Source: Saccharothrix violaceirubra (lineage in GTDB: Bacteria; Actinomycetota; Actinomycetes; Mycobacteriales; Pseudonocardiaceae). From it: 64,000 nucleotides of DNA. Location of the stretch: positions 2,790,001 through 2,854,000 of the forward strand of contig NZ_JACHJS010000001.1 in assembly GCF_014203755.1 (NCBI RefSeq), given 5' to 3'. Position numbers and translations under genes: made by a program. A model generated the notes under the pieces. That model did not search any database. It had not been told where the DNA came from and saw nothing but the letters and a program-made list of their open reading frames with translations. Position 1 is the first letter of the stretch. The number at the start of each line of letters is the position of its first letter. Positions 27,052 to 36,200 of this stretch are shown piece after piece.

Positions 27052-27402
27052 TCACGCCACGCGCGTGAGGTCGTCCACCGCCTCGGTGCGGAGGAGGTCG
27101 GCCGCCCAGGCGGCCACGTCGGCGGGTGAAGCCTTTGCGGGGCCGGTGAATCGCTCCAGCACCACGTCCGCGCCCCCGGTGGTCTCCAGGGACGCCGACC
27201 AGCCGGCCTTCTCGTCCCACAGCAGTGCCACGTCGTGCTCGGGGAACGCCGCCACGCGGCCGTCCAACGGCAGATAGATGCCGCCCCGCGGCTCCTCTTC
27301 CACACACCAGCAGTCGCCGCCCAGGCTCAGCGCCACACCCACCGCCCGCGCGTACTGCCTCAGCGCCCGTATCCCGCTGTCGTCGAAGTCCCACTCGGCC
27401 AC
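27052..27402 (-). CDS. DUF6292-like protein
   Basis: 116 residues from GTG 27402, preceded by a GAAGGTGG run. The sequence IRALRQYARAVGVALSLGG ... VALLWDEKAGWSASLET ... AAWAADLLR follows the pattern of the actinobacterial DUF6292 family: an amphipathic helix, then 'DxxLxWDExxGWxxxxE'. Function unknown. A longer start at ATG 27474 is in frame but lacks a ribosome site. Confidence 0.6.
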   Translation of the reverse strand: MAEWDFDDSGIRALRQYARAVGVALSLGGDCWCVEEEPRGGIYLPLDGRVAAFPEHDVALLWDEKAGWSASLETTGGADVVLERFTGPAKASPADVAAWAADLLRTEAVDDLTRVA

Positions 27403-27591
27403 GCCGTCGCCACCTTCGTCCGGTTCACCCGACCGCGCCGACTGTTTGACGCGCATTCCTGGTACCCACCGCAAGTCCGCGGAAACCGGCCACGACGACG
27501 TATGCCGAGCCGGTGATCGCCGCCGACAGGGTCACGGCCCCGGCTCGCGCCGAGCCGGTTTTCCCGGTGGTGACCCGGGTAGTCGCCTGCC

Positions 27592-28038
27592 GTGAAGATT
27601 CGTGGAGCACGGGAGGACGGGCTCGCCGCGGCCGCGCGGTGGGGTGCCGCGCTGCGCGGGAAGCGGCTGCCGCACCCCTCCGGGACCACCTTCGAGGGAA
27701 CGTTCACCTCGTTGCTGCCCTACCGCGTGGGCTCGCGCAACCGCTACGTCGCGGCGTTCCCGGACGACCCGCGCCGTCGGGTACCGGTGGACGCCACCGG
27801 CCTGCGCGACGCCGTCCTGGCCCGGCCGTTCACTGTGTCGATCATGATCGCGACGCTGACCTCCGCGTGGCAGCGGGTCGCGACGCTGCGCGTCGAGCGT
27901 CCCACCGAAGAGGACCCGGATTTCGACGTCGTCTCCCACGTGCTGCCCGGATTCGCCTTGACCGGCGCGGTCAACCGGCTGCGGGGTCCTGTCTACCGCG
28001 GGTCCCAGGAGGGACGGAGAGGTCATCGCCGGGGGTGA
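27592..28038 (+). CDS. Conserved protein of unknown function (short catalase-fold-like protein)
   Basis: 148 residues. Segments FTSLLPYRVGSRNRYVAAF, PFTVSIMIATLTSAWQRVA and VVSHVLPGFALTGAVNRLRG resemble the C-terminal part of larger actinobacterial proteins of the catalase-like fold sometimes labelled 'phosphodiesterase'. The protein is shorter than those and lacks any haem-ligand motif I can identify. The ATG has no strong ribosome site. Coding confidence is moderate and function is unassigned. Confidence 0.55.
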   Translation: MKIRGAREDGLAAAARWGAALRGKRLPHPSGTTFEGTFTSLLPYRVGSRNRYVAAFPDDPRRRVPVDATGLRDAVLARPFTVSIMIATLTSAWQRVATLRVERPTEEDPDFDVVSHVLPGFALTGAVNRLRGPVYRGSQEGRRGHRRG

Positions 28039-28164
28039 ACAGGAGACTGTGCGACGTCGGCCGAACAGCTCCGCCTTCCCGGTGCCAAGTGGACGGTGAA
28101 CGGGGCCGACGTCGCCCCTTCCGAGGTCTCCGGCCTTGGTGCCGGAGCGGACGCCTCGGGTCGC

Positions 28165-28380
28165 CTAGCGTTCGCGGTCCCCACCGGACGCCCGGAAGTT
28201 GGCGGCCTTGTGGGTCCCGTCGCAGAACGGCTTGAGCGCGGACTTCCCGCACCGGCACAGCGCGACGGTGCCGCGCCCGGGGTCGATGAGCTCGCCGTCG
28301 TGCGTGCGCAGTTCGAAGTCCCCGCGCACGAGCAGCGGCCCGTTCTCGTATGAGGTGATGGTGGCGCGCTCGGCGGTCAT
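28165..28380 (-). CDS. CDGSH iron-sulfur protein
   Basis: 71 residues. The signature CRCGKSALKPFCDGTH supplies the three-cysteine, one-histidine ligands of a CDGSH [2Fe-2S] cluster. The preceding strands (GPLLVRGDFELRTHDGEL) match the small bacterial members. ATG 28380 overlaps the stop of the upstream diiron gene (ATGA), which fixes the start and implies co-translation. Probably a redox partner for that oxygenase-like protein (inference from coupling). Confidence 0.9.
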   Translation of the reverse strand: MTAERATITSYENGPLLVRGDFELRTHDGELIDPGRGTVALCRCGKSALKPFCDGTHKAANFRASGGDRER

Positions 28381-29375
28381 GCCGTCCGTCCCAAGGTCGG
28401 GACGAGCAGCGCCGGCAGGCCGCGTGCCCACCGGTGCAGGAGTTGCCCGCCGAACCGCGCTTCCACGGACAGGCAGGCCGCCGCGCCGAACAGCACGTCA
28501 CCGGCCGCCTCGGGGTGGGCCTTGGCGTAGGAGCCGCACAGGTCGTGCGCGGCGATCTGCTCGTGGACCGCGTCGGCCTCCACGTGCTCGTCGAAGAAGC
28601 GGGTGGCCCGCGCGTCGCCGCCCAGGCGCCGCAACCCGGTGCCGTAGCGGCGGTTGGGCAGCGACGAGGTCATCTCGAACGCGGCGAGGTGGCCGACCAG
28701 CGCACCCGTGAGGCGCCGGTTGAGGCCGAACAGCGAGATGGTGTTGGTGACCGCGAGGGTCGCGGCGGACGCCTGGTTCACGTAGTGGCCGTAGGTGTCG
28801 TCCAGGTCCAGGAAGCGCATGAGGTCGCGGAACAGCTCCGAGTGCATCCGCTCGACGCGCCCGCCGCCGTACTCGTCGGCCTGGATCTCGACCAACGCGG
28901 CCTTGGCGCCACCGTCGAGCCGGGGAATGGCCCACGAGTGCGGGTCGGCCTCCTTCAAGTGGTACACCGAGCGCAGTGCCACGAACTCGCGGAACTGGTC
29001 CAGCGTGGCCTCGCGCTGGAGGTACCCGGCCAACGGCGGCCCGTCGTCGGCCGCCACGAGGTCCGCCAACGCGTCCGGTACCTCCTCCGGGGTCACGTCT
29101 TCGACCGGGGCGATCGCGCGCAGCCCGGCCAGGAAGGTCTTCTCCAGCAGACCGCGGAACACGATCACCTCGGGTGACCACTCGCACGTGTCGTCGACGT
29201 CGTCGAAGCCCCGGTAGTGCAGTTCGTAGCACGTCCACAGACTCAGCTGGAGGTCTTCGTCGTGCACCACCTCGGATGGCCCGCCATCACGCGGTCCGAG
29301 TGCCTCGAAATGTCCTGTGCGTAGCGCGGCCACCAGCGCCGAACTCATCGGACCGCGTGGATGTGGCAGTCGCAT
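28377..29375 (-). CDS. Iron-containing redox enzyme (haem-oxygenase-like diiron family)
   Basis: 332 residues from ATG 29375, with GAGGAG seven bases upstream. The motif EIQADEYGGGRVERMHSELF and later HVEADAVHEQIAAHDL provide the Glu/His/Asp ligands expected in haem-oxygenase-like diiron oxidases/oxygenases (HDO family), soluble helical enzymes that act on amino- or fatty-acid-derived substrates. The substrate cannot be told. It is paired by a 4-bp overlap with a CDGSH iron-sulfur gene, a pairing that suggests electron supply. Confidence 0.85.
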   Translation of the reverse strand: MRLPHPRGPMSSALVAALRTGHFEALGPRDGGPSEVVHDEDLQLSLWTCYELHYRGFDDVDDTCEWSPEVIVFRGLLEKTFLAGLRAIAPVEDVTPEEVPDALADLVAADDGPPLAGYLQREATLDQFREFVALRSVYHLKEADPHSWAIPRLDGGAKAALVEIQADEYGGGRVERMHSELFRDLMRFLDLDDTYGHYVNQASAATLAVTNTISLFGLNRRLTGALVGHLAAFEMTSSLPNRRYGTGLRRLGGDARATRFFDEHVEADAVHEQIAAHDLCGSYAKAHPEAAGDVLFGAAACLSVEARFGGQLLHRWARGLPALLVPTLGRTA

Positions 29376-29827
29376 GGGTGTGCTCCTCGAAAGTCGAGCC
29401 CGGCCTCGATGAGAGGGACGTACCCCGACTGGAGCAGTCGAAGCGTCCACTTCGAATACCGGCCGCACGTCACGCTCGGGAAAGCGGACTTTGTGACCAC
29501 CGCCACGCACCCGGGCGCGCTGGAACGGCAGCACCACGGCGGCGCGGTGCAGCCGCCCGCAGTCACGCCAGGCCCCCCACGCGGCGCCCGGCGAGCTGCG
29601 TCAGGGCCTCGTCGACCACGTCGGCCGGGTCGTCACCGACCACTACGCCGGCCTCGGGGCCGGTGCCGCGCCACCATCCCACGCGCCGACGACCTTGGCG
29701 TGCCGGCAGGCCTCGGCGACCCACAGTTCCCCGCGCGCGTCCACTGTCGCGCGACCGGCCTGATCGGGCTTGGGCGGGAGCGGCTCCCGCAGTGCTTGAC
29801 AGGCTCTGTGGCGGGCATACCGGCAGA
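29376..29827. other. Divergent intergenic region
   Basis: About 450 bp between the divergent diiron and glycosyltransferase genes. No recognisable gene. A minus-strand stretch around 29700 reads TVDARGELWVAEACRHAKVV, which could be a fragment of a lost gene, but nothing supports a function. Confidence 0.35.
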
Positions 29828-30898
29828 GTGGAATCGAGTGCGGTACCCCGTGTGCCCGTCAGTTACGTCCTCTCGCTGCGGTGGAGCGGGGATCACGGTC
29901 TCGCCGGCCTGACCGCGTACCTCCGGTGGCTCGCCGACCGGTGCGAGGTCGTCGTCGCGGACGGTTCACCCGAACGAGTGTTCGTCGCCCACGCGCAGCG
30001 GTGGTCCGGGTGGATCACGCACGTGCGGGTGGGCAGCGCGGGTCCTGGACGCAACGGCAAGGTGCTCGGGGTCCACGTCGGGATCCGGGCCGCTCGGCAT
30101 GAGAAGGTGGTGATCGCGGACGACGACGTGCGCTACGACGACGCCGCGCTGGCCGGCGTCGCCGCGTCCCTGGACGACACCGACCTCGTGGCACCTCAGA
30201 ACTACTTCGGACCGCTGCCGTGGCACGCCCGGTGGGACACCGCGCGGATTCTGCTGAACCGGGCCTTCGGCGGCGACTATCCCGGCACGTTCGGCATCCG
30301 CCGCCCGGTCTTCCTGGACATGGGCGGCTACCGGGACGACGTGCTGTTCGAAAACCTGGAGCTGATGAGAACAGTGTCGGCGGCCGGTGGCCGGGTGCTC
30401 CGGGCCGCGGACCTGTTCGTGCGGCGGGAGCCCCCGACCGCGGTGCACTTCCGGTCGCAACGCGTACGCCAGGCGTACGACAGCCTGGCGCAGCCGGCAC
30501 GCCTGTGCGTGGAACTCGCCGTGCTTCCGGTCGTCGCCATCGCCGTGGTCAGGCGGAAGGGCGTGGTAGCCGCGGTATCCGGGACGATGGCTTCGGCCTT
30601 CCTCGCCGAACTGGGGCGGCGGCGTGCGGGTGGAACCCGCGTGTTCCCGGCGACCGTTCCGCTCTTCGCGCCGCTGTGGGTGGCCGAGCGCGCGGTGTGC
30701 GCGTGGGTCGCGGTCGCGCACCGCGTCCTGCTCGGAGGAGTCCGCTACGGCGGCGGGCGGCTGCGGGTCGCCGCGTACTCCGCACGCGAAGGCCACCGCA
30801 TGGCCGGTGGGTGCGGCGCGACGATCAGCGGCGGAGGCCGACCGCTCCGCGCTCGGCGCGGGGATCGACAGGTCGGCCGCCGGGAGGCCGAGGAGTAG
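29828..30898 (+). CDS. Family 2 glycosyltransferase
   Basis: 356 residues from GTG 29828. The GT-A fold is seen in VSYVLSLRW, CEVVVADGSP, GPGRNGKVLGVHVGIRAA and the metal-binding IADDDVRYDD (about residue 98), followed by GTFGIRRPVFLDMGGYRDD and FENLELMRTV. The C-terminal third has hydrophobic segments (VELAVLPVVAIAVV; FAPLWVAERAVCAW) that probably associate with the membrane. It transfers a sugar from a nucleotide donor to an unknown acceptor. No ribosome site is obvious and no partner genes are adjacent. The last ~40 residues are Gly/Arg-rich and may be read-through into non-conserved sequence. Confidence 0.82.
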   Translation: MESSAVPRVPVSYVLSLRWSGDHGLAGLTAYLRWLADRCEVVVADGSPERVFVAHAQRWSGWITHVRVGSAGPGRNGKVLGVHVGIRAARHEKVVIADDDVRYDDAALAGVAASLDDTDLVAPQNYFGPLPWHARWDTARILLNRAFGGDYPGTFGIRRPVFLDMGGYRDDVLFENLELMRTVSAAGGRVLRAADLFVRREPPTAVHFRSQRVRQAYDSLAQPARLCVELAVLPVVAIAVVRRKGVVAAVSGTMASAFLAELGRRRAGGTRVFPATVPLFAPLWVAERAVCAWVAVAHRVLLGGVRYGGGRLRVAAYSAREGHRMAGGCGATISGGGRPLRARRGDRQVGRREAEE

Positions 30899-31281
30899 CC
30901 CGCTCGGCGAACGCGGTGACCTGCCCGGCGGCGATGACGGTGAGGGAGCGCGGGTGGTGCCGCAAGGCGGCGGAACCGGTGTCGGTGCTGTGGTGGCACC
31001 GGACACGAGCGTGGTGTGCGGGACAGGCCACGCCCGGCGCCCATGATCGCCGCGACGAAGCTCACGCCGGCCACATCGGCCGGCAGGGTGAGTGTGGAGA
31101 GGCAGCCGAAGTCGGGCACGGCGGTGCCACGCCGGCAGCGCGTCGATCCCGTGGCCGAGGGTACCGTCGCGCATCCGCCGCCGGTCATACCCGTTCGGCC
31201 GTCGCCGGGCGCGGGGCGCGGGGCAGTGCGCCGAAGCGAGTGCGAGGTCGTCGCCGGGATTCGGCCCGGCGGGGCATGCGA
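30899..31281. other. Intergenic, nothing recognised
   Basis: No reading frame shows conserved motifs. Composition is typical of decayed coding DNA. Confidence 0.4.
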
Positions 31282-31473
31282 TCAGTCCATCGCCCGGGTG
31301 TCGCGTGGTGGTACGACGGGGTCCTCTCCGGAGGATTCGCCGGTGGCCATGCGTCGGCCGCGTTCGAGTTCGGCGTCGAGTTCCGCGCCGAGCAGGAGAG
31401 TGATGTCGGAGATCCACAGCCAGAACAGGAAGACGACGACGCCGGCCGGCGAACCGTAGGTCTTGTTTGCCAC
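31282..31473 (-). pseudogene. YihY/BrkB-family membrane protein, C-terminal remnant
   Basis: The 63 codons read NKTYGSPAGVVVFLFWLWIS, then LLLGAELDAELERGR and PPRDTRAMD. This is the conserved last helix and tail of YihY/virulence-factor BrkB proteins (YGSxxGVVxxLxWLxxxxxxLLxGAExxxE). The five upstream helices are missing. A truncated leftover. Confidence 0.7.
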
Positions 31474-31698
31474 ACCAACGCCGTAGTGTCACGCCGCTGT
31501 TCCCGCAGAAGTACCTGGACCGGCCCAAGTCGACTTGGGTCGACGGTCCGTCCGTCGCCTGCTCCCGGCGTTTCCCCGTGGAGGCGCGAGCCGGTTCCGG
31601 GCCGGCTGGAAGGAAGGTCGCTTCGGGGCACGAAGTCTGCCTCCGGACTGCCCTCGCGGACCTTCGCCCGCCACCGGACGGGTGGGAGGGTCGGTGTC

Positions 31699-33264
31699 AT
31701 GCGCGCACGGGCGAAACCGGAACACGAGGAGTCCGCACGACCTCGGCCCGCGGCGGTCGGCGCCACTCCGGCCACCGCGCCGGCCGTGTTGCGGTCGCTG
31801 CAACGCACCGTCGGCAACGCGGCCGTGGTCGCGTTGCTGGCCGGTGACCACCGGCTGGATGACGAACCGTCGGCGATGGCGGCGGTCGACGCGGTGACGC
31901 GGCGGTCCGGCAGTCCGATGAAGGCCGACCTGCGCGACCGGATGGAGCACGACTACGGCGGTGAGGACTTCGGCGACGTGCGCACGCACGTCGACCGGGA
32001 CTCGGCGGAAGCGGTGGGGGCCAAAGCCTACACCACGAAGACCAACCACATCGTGTTCCGCAGCCCGGCCGACATGGACGACCACACCGTCCGCCACGAA
32101 CTCCAGCACGTCCGCCAGCAGCGGCTCGGCGGCGTGCCCGCCGGGGTCAGCCGGCCCGACGACCCGTGGGAGCGCGACGCCGAGGACACCGCGACCGACA
32201 TCGGACGGGGTTCGCCCGAGGTGCAGCGGGTCGCCGCCGACGGGCATCGGGCGTCCGGGGACGGTGTCCAGCGGGTCCGGGCCACAGACAAGGACTTCTG
32301 GGCGCGGTGGGCCGGGGCGGACACCACGCTCACCGGGGACCAGAAGCGCTGGGTGTTCGAGGCGCTCAACGAGTTGGCCAAGAAGGGCCGTACTAAGGTA
32401 CGGGACCTGAAAGTCGACGACGCCGTGAAGTTGTTGTACGACAACGACGTGACGCCCGCCTCGATGGCACAGGGGATGGACCAGGCGTCAGCCGCCGAGC
32501 GGGAGCGGCATTCCGAGCGTGCGCACGAGACCGTGAAAGGTGCGGGCGAGGTCTGGCAGCAGCGGCAACCCGATCTGCCCGAGCCCCGCACGGTGTCCTT
32601 CGACATCGGTGGTCTCGGACGGGGGACCGTCGCGGTGCTCAAGGGTTCCTCGCCCAAGCACAAGAACATGCTGGCCTGGTTTTCCCACGGCTACGAGGAC
32701 GTCGACAGCACGATCATGACCGCGACCGCGCGGCAGTACGGGTTCGCGGTCGCGGTCGAGACGAGCCTGAACCGGATCAAGGGGTCGCCGGAGGAGTGGA
32801 GTTCGCTGCCGGACGCCCTGGCCGAGTCCGACATCGAGCCCACGAACGCCGCGCCCGCCGAGTACGTCCGCCCGCACCACGCCACCGAACTCACCTCGCA
32901 GGTCCACCTGCTCCACGGGCTGTTGGGCGAGTGCGACGTGGCCGTCCTGTTGGACTTCGACTGGGCCGACAACGTCGAAGCGGAGTACGCCGACGCGCTC
33001 CGGGCCAACACCCCGCCGTTGCCCACGATCGTCGACCGGGAGCCCGCCCTGGCCGAGTACCGGTCGTTGCTGATCTACGCGTGTCGGACGCCGTGGGGCG
33101 TGGACGCGGCGGCCGTGGGCAGCAAGCTCCTCAAGGACGCGGAAGTCGAGCGGATCAGGACCGAGGAGCCGGACACCGACGCCGCGGAGGCCAGGAGGCG
33201 GGCCGAGGAGCGCTACGAGAGCGGTCCGACGGGCGGCGTGGTCCACCGGGGCGGGCGCGGCTGA
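31699..33264 (+). CDS. DUF4157 (eCIS core) protein with unknown C-terminal effector-like region
   Basis: 521 residues from ATG 31699, with GGGAGGG upstream. An N-terminal disordered region contains LRSLQRTVGNAAVVALL, a frequent motif before eCIS core domains. Residues about 70-150 are the DUF4157 domain: DFGDVRTHVDRDSAEAVGAK, AYTTKTNHIVFR, and the metallopeptidase-like HELQH (His133-His137). The rest has a helical linker (DFWARWAGAD...) and a C-terminal region with VLKGSSPKHKNMLAWFSHGY and LLIYACRTPWGVDA, faintly like the Stv/CHAT-style 'xxSHGx ... xxACxT' layout but unassigned. DUF4157 is a known tag of cargo loaded by extracellular contractile injection systems. The eCIS-like genes near 62 kb make that plausible here. 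Confidence 0.8.
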   Translation: MRARAKPEHEESARPRPAAVGATPATAPAVLRSLQRTVGNAAVVALLAGDHRLDDEPSAMAAVDAVTRRSGSPMKADLRDRMEHDYGGEDFGDVRTHVDRDSAEAVGAKAYTTKTNHIVFRSPADMDDHTVRHELQHVRQQRLGGVPAGVSRPDDPWERDAEDTATDIGRGSPEVQRVAADGHRASGDGVQRVRATDKDFWARWAGADTTLTGDQKRWVFEALNELAKKGRTKVRDLKVDDAVKLLYDNDVTPASMAQGMDQASAAERERHSERAHETVKGAGEVWQQRQPDLPEPRTVSFDIGGLGRGTVAVLKGSSPKHKNMLAWFSHGYEDVDSTIMTATARQYGFAVAVETSLNRIKGSPEEWSSLPDALAESDIEPTNAAPAEYVRPHHATELTSQVHLLHGLLGECDVAVLLDFDWADNVEAEYADALRANTPPLPTIVDREPALAEYRSLLIYACRTPWGVDAAAVGSKLLKDAEVERIRTEEPDTDAAEARRRAEERYESGPTGGVVHRGGRG

Positions 33265-33281
33265 ACGGCATGCCGGGAGGG

Positions 33282-36200
33282 TCAGGCCGGCGGTGGGCTG
33301 TTGGCGTGGACGTGGCCGGTGATCCCGGCCCGGGAGTCGGTGCGCAGCTTGGCGGTCAGGCGGGCCACGTGGGACTGCACGGTCCGGCGCGGCAGGGCCA
33401 GTTCACCGGCTATGTCCGGATTGGACAGGCCGGCGGCGACCAGCCGGGCGATGCGGACCTCCAGCGGTGACAACGCCTGCCAGCCGCTCTTCGCCGGCGG
33501 GTGGCCCGGGTGGTGGACCACGCCCGCCGCGCGCCGACGGCTCTCCGCGCGGTGCACGTCCCACCGCGCCGACAGCGCCCCGAACGACTCCACCGCCTCG
33601 GCGAACGCCGACGACGCCTCGTCGGCACGTCCGGCCGCCGCCAAGAGGACACCCGCGTCCTCCAAAGCGGTCGCGCACTCCACGACGCGGCCCACCGACC
33701 GGTAGTGGGCGGCGGCCTCCAGGACCGGGTCGGGGTCGTCGGCGAGCAGGCCGCGGCAGTGCGCGGCGGCGGCGTGCGCGCGGGCCGGGACGACCTCCTT
33801 GGCGGCTTCCTCTTCGCACACCGCCAACGCCGTGCGTGCCGTGGCGTGGTCATCCACCGTGAGCGCGAGGCGGATCACCAGCGGAAGCCATTGGTGGCGC
33901 AGCATCATCGGGGCGTAGTCGGGTCGCAGCGCCGGAGCGAGGTGGGCGAGCGCGCCGACGACGTCGCCGCGCTGCTCGGCCGCCAACGCCTCGGCCGCCA
34001 GGTGGAAATCGCAGTTCTCCCGTTCCGCCCGGGTCGCGGCGGTGTGCTCGCGGGCTGCCGTGAGGTGTGCGGTCGCGGCGACCCGGTCGTCGCGGTGTCC
34101 GGCGATGAGCGCGGCCACGCCGTGCACGAGCAGGGTGGTCGGCCCCGGCTCGCGCAGGCCGAACAACCCGGTGCCGTCCTCGGCGAGCGCGTCGAGTCCG
34201 GCCAACGCCTCGTCCCACCGCCCGGTCCAGTGGTGGTGCACGGCGGCGGTCACCTGAAGACAGGTCGGCGGGTCCGGCACACCCCGCAGGGCCCGCTCGG
34301 CCTCGTCCAGGCGGTCGAGGTTCTGGAGGCTGAACACCCGGTTGTCGAGCAGGTCGAAGCGCAGTTCGGCCAACCCCGGCCGGTCGCCGACCACGGCGAG
34401 CGCGTCGTCCACGTGCCGCAGCGCCCGGCCGTGGTCGCGGCGGATCGAGCGCACGAGCCACAGGGTCTGCGCCGCGCGGGCGGCCGGGTGCGCGTCGACG
34501 GCCCGCGCGCGTGCCCGTTCGGCCGACAGACGCGTCCGGTCGAGGTCGTCCAGGTCGCCGCGCTGGAAGTCGGCCAGCAGGGCGACGTGCCGGAGACGCC
34601 AGGATTCCGGGACGTCCGGCGCGTCCAGTGCCTCGCCCAGCAGGGTGATCGCGGTCGCGGGGTCGCCCCGGCGGTGGCGCATGGCCGCGCGCAGGTGGCG
34701 CAGTTCGGCCGCCTGGTCCGGGTCGGTGGTCAGCGCGAGCGCGCGTTCGGCGTCCGCCTCGGGGAACCGCCCGACCCGGAACCGCGCCCGCACCAGCGCG
34801 GTGAGCAGGCACGCCCGTTGCGCCGGGGTGGGCAGGTCGGTGTCCACGGCGCGACGCAGCAGTTCGGCGGCGGCCCCGGGCGCGCGGGCGGCCACCGCGG
34901 CGTGGTGGTCGGCCAGCCAGCGCACGACCCACCCGTCCGCCGGGATCTCCTCGGCCACCAGGTGTCCGGCGACGCGTTCGACCGGCACGCCGGTGCCGGC
35001 CAACGCCTCGGCGGCGTGCCGGTGCAGCGCGACCCGCATCGGCCGCGGCACGTCCTCGTGCAGCACCTGCCGCAGGTACGGGTGCCGGAACGCCAGGTCG
35101 TCGCCCGCCTCCACGACCACGGCCGCCGCCACGGCCTCGTCCAGCACGCACACCAGCTCCAGCGGCGACCGGCCGGTCACCGCGGTCAGCTCGGCCACCC
35201 GGAACCGCGCGCCCAGCAGGGCCGCGAGCCGCAGCACCTCGCGGGTCTCGGCGGAGAGCAGGTCGAGCGTGCGTTCCACAGCGGCCGACAGCGAGCGCGG
35301 CACCCGTTCGGCGGCGTCGGGGTCGACCTCGGCGACGCCGCCCACCACCCGCACCGCCGACCCGCGCACCAGGGCGTGGGCGACCTCGGTGAGGTAGAGC
35401 GGGTTCCCGGCCGCGAAGCCGATCACCTCGCGCAGTCCTTCGCCGGCCGGCGCGCCGACGGTGCGGGCGAGCAACGCCTCGGCGTCGGCGGTCGTGAGCG
35501 GACCCAACGCCAGCACGTACCCGTTGTGTGCCTCCACCGCGCGCCGCACCCGGGCCAGCTCGCGCCGGGCCGGATCGGGGCGGGTCGCGGCCACGAGCAA
35601 CAGCGGCAGTTGCCGGGTCGCGGCGGCCAGCCGGTGCCACAGCAGCACGCTGGCGTCGTCCGCCCAGTGCAGGTCGTCGATCACCAGCACCAGCGGCGCG
35701 GTCGCGCACGCCTGGTCCACCAGGGCCGCCAACCGGTCCACCGCGGCCGGCACGTCGATCGGGTCCGGGTCGCCGCGCAGCCGTGCCGCCAGATCCGCGC
35801 GCCGCGGATCCGGCGACTCCGGGTGCACGGCCAGGCAGTCCAGCACGACCCGCAACGGGTTGCGCCGGCCCAGTTCGTCGGCGACGGCCCACGCGACCTG
35901 GCACCCCCGGTCGCCCGCGTCGGCCAGTGCGGCGGCGAGCAGCGCGGACTTCCCGATCCCGGCCTCGCCCTCGACCCACACGGCCGTGCCGCGTCCGGCG
36001 AGCACGTCGGAGACCAGCTCGCGCAGCTGGGCGGTGTCGTCGTCGCGCCCGACGAACACCCCGCCCGGCGTCACACCCGGCGCGGAGAACAGCGGTCCGG
36101 ACGGGCCGGCCAGGATGTCGCGGTGCAGCTCGCGCAACGCCGGTCCGGGCTCCACGCCCTGCCCCGCCACCAGCGCCCGGCGCGCGTCCTGGAACGCCTC

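Noticed and set aside
31016..31188. Possible oxidoreductase fragment on the minus strand (TPAGRCG-like stretch)
   Set aside because: Similarity is too weak and too short; composition also fits non-coding DNA.
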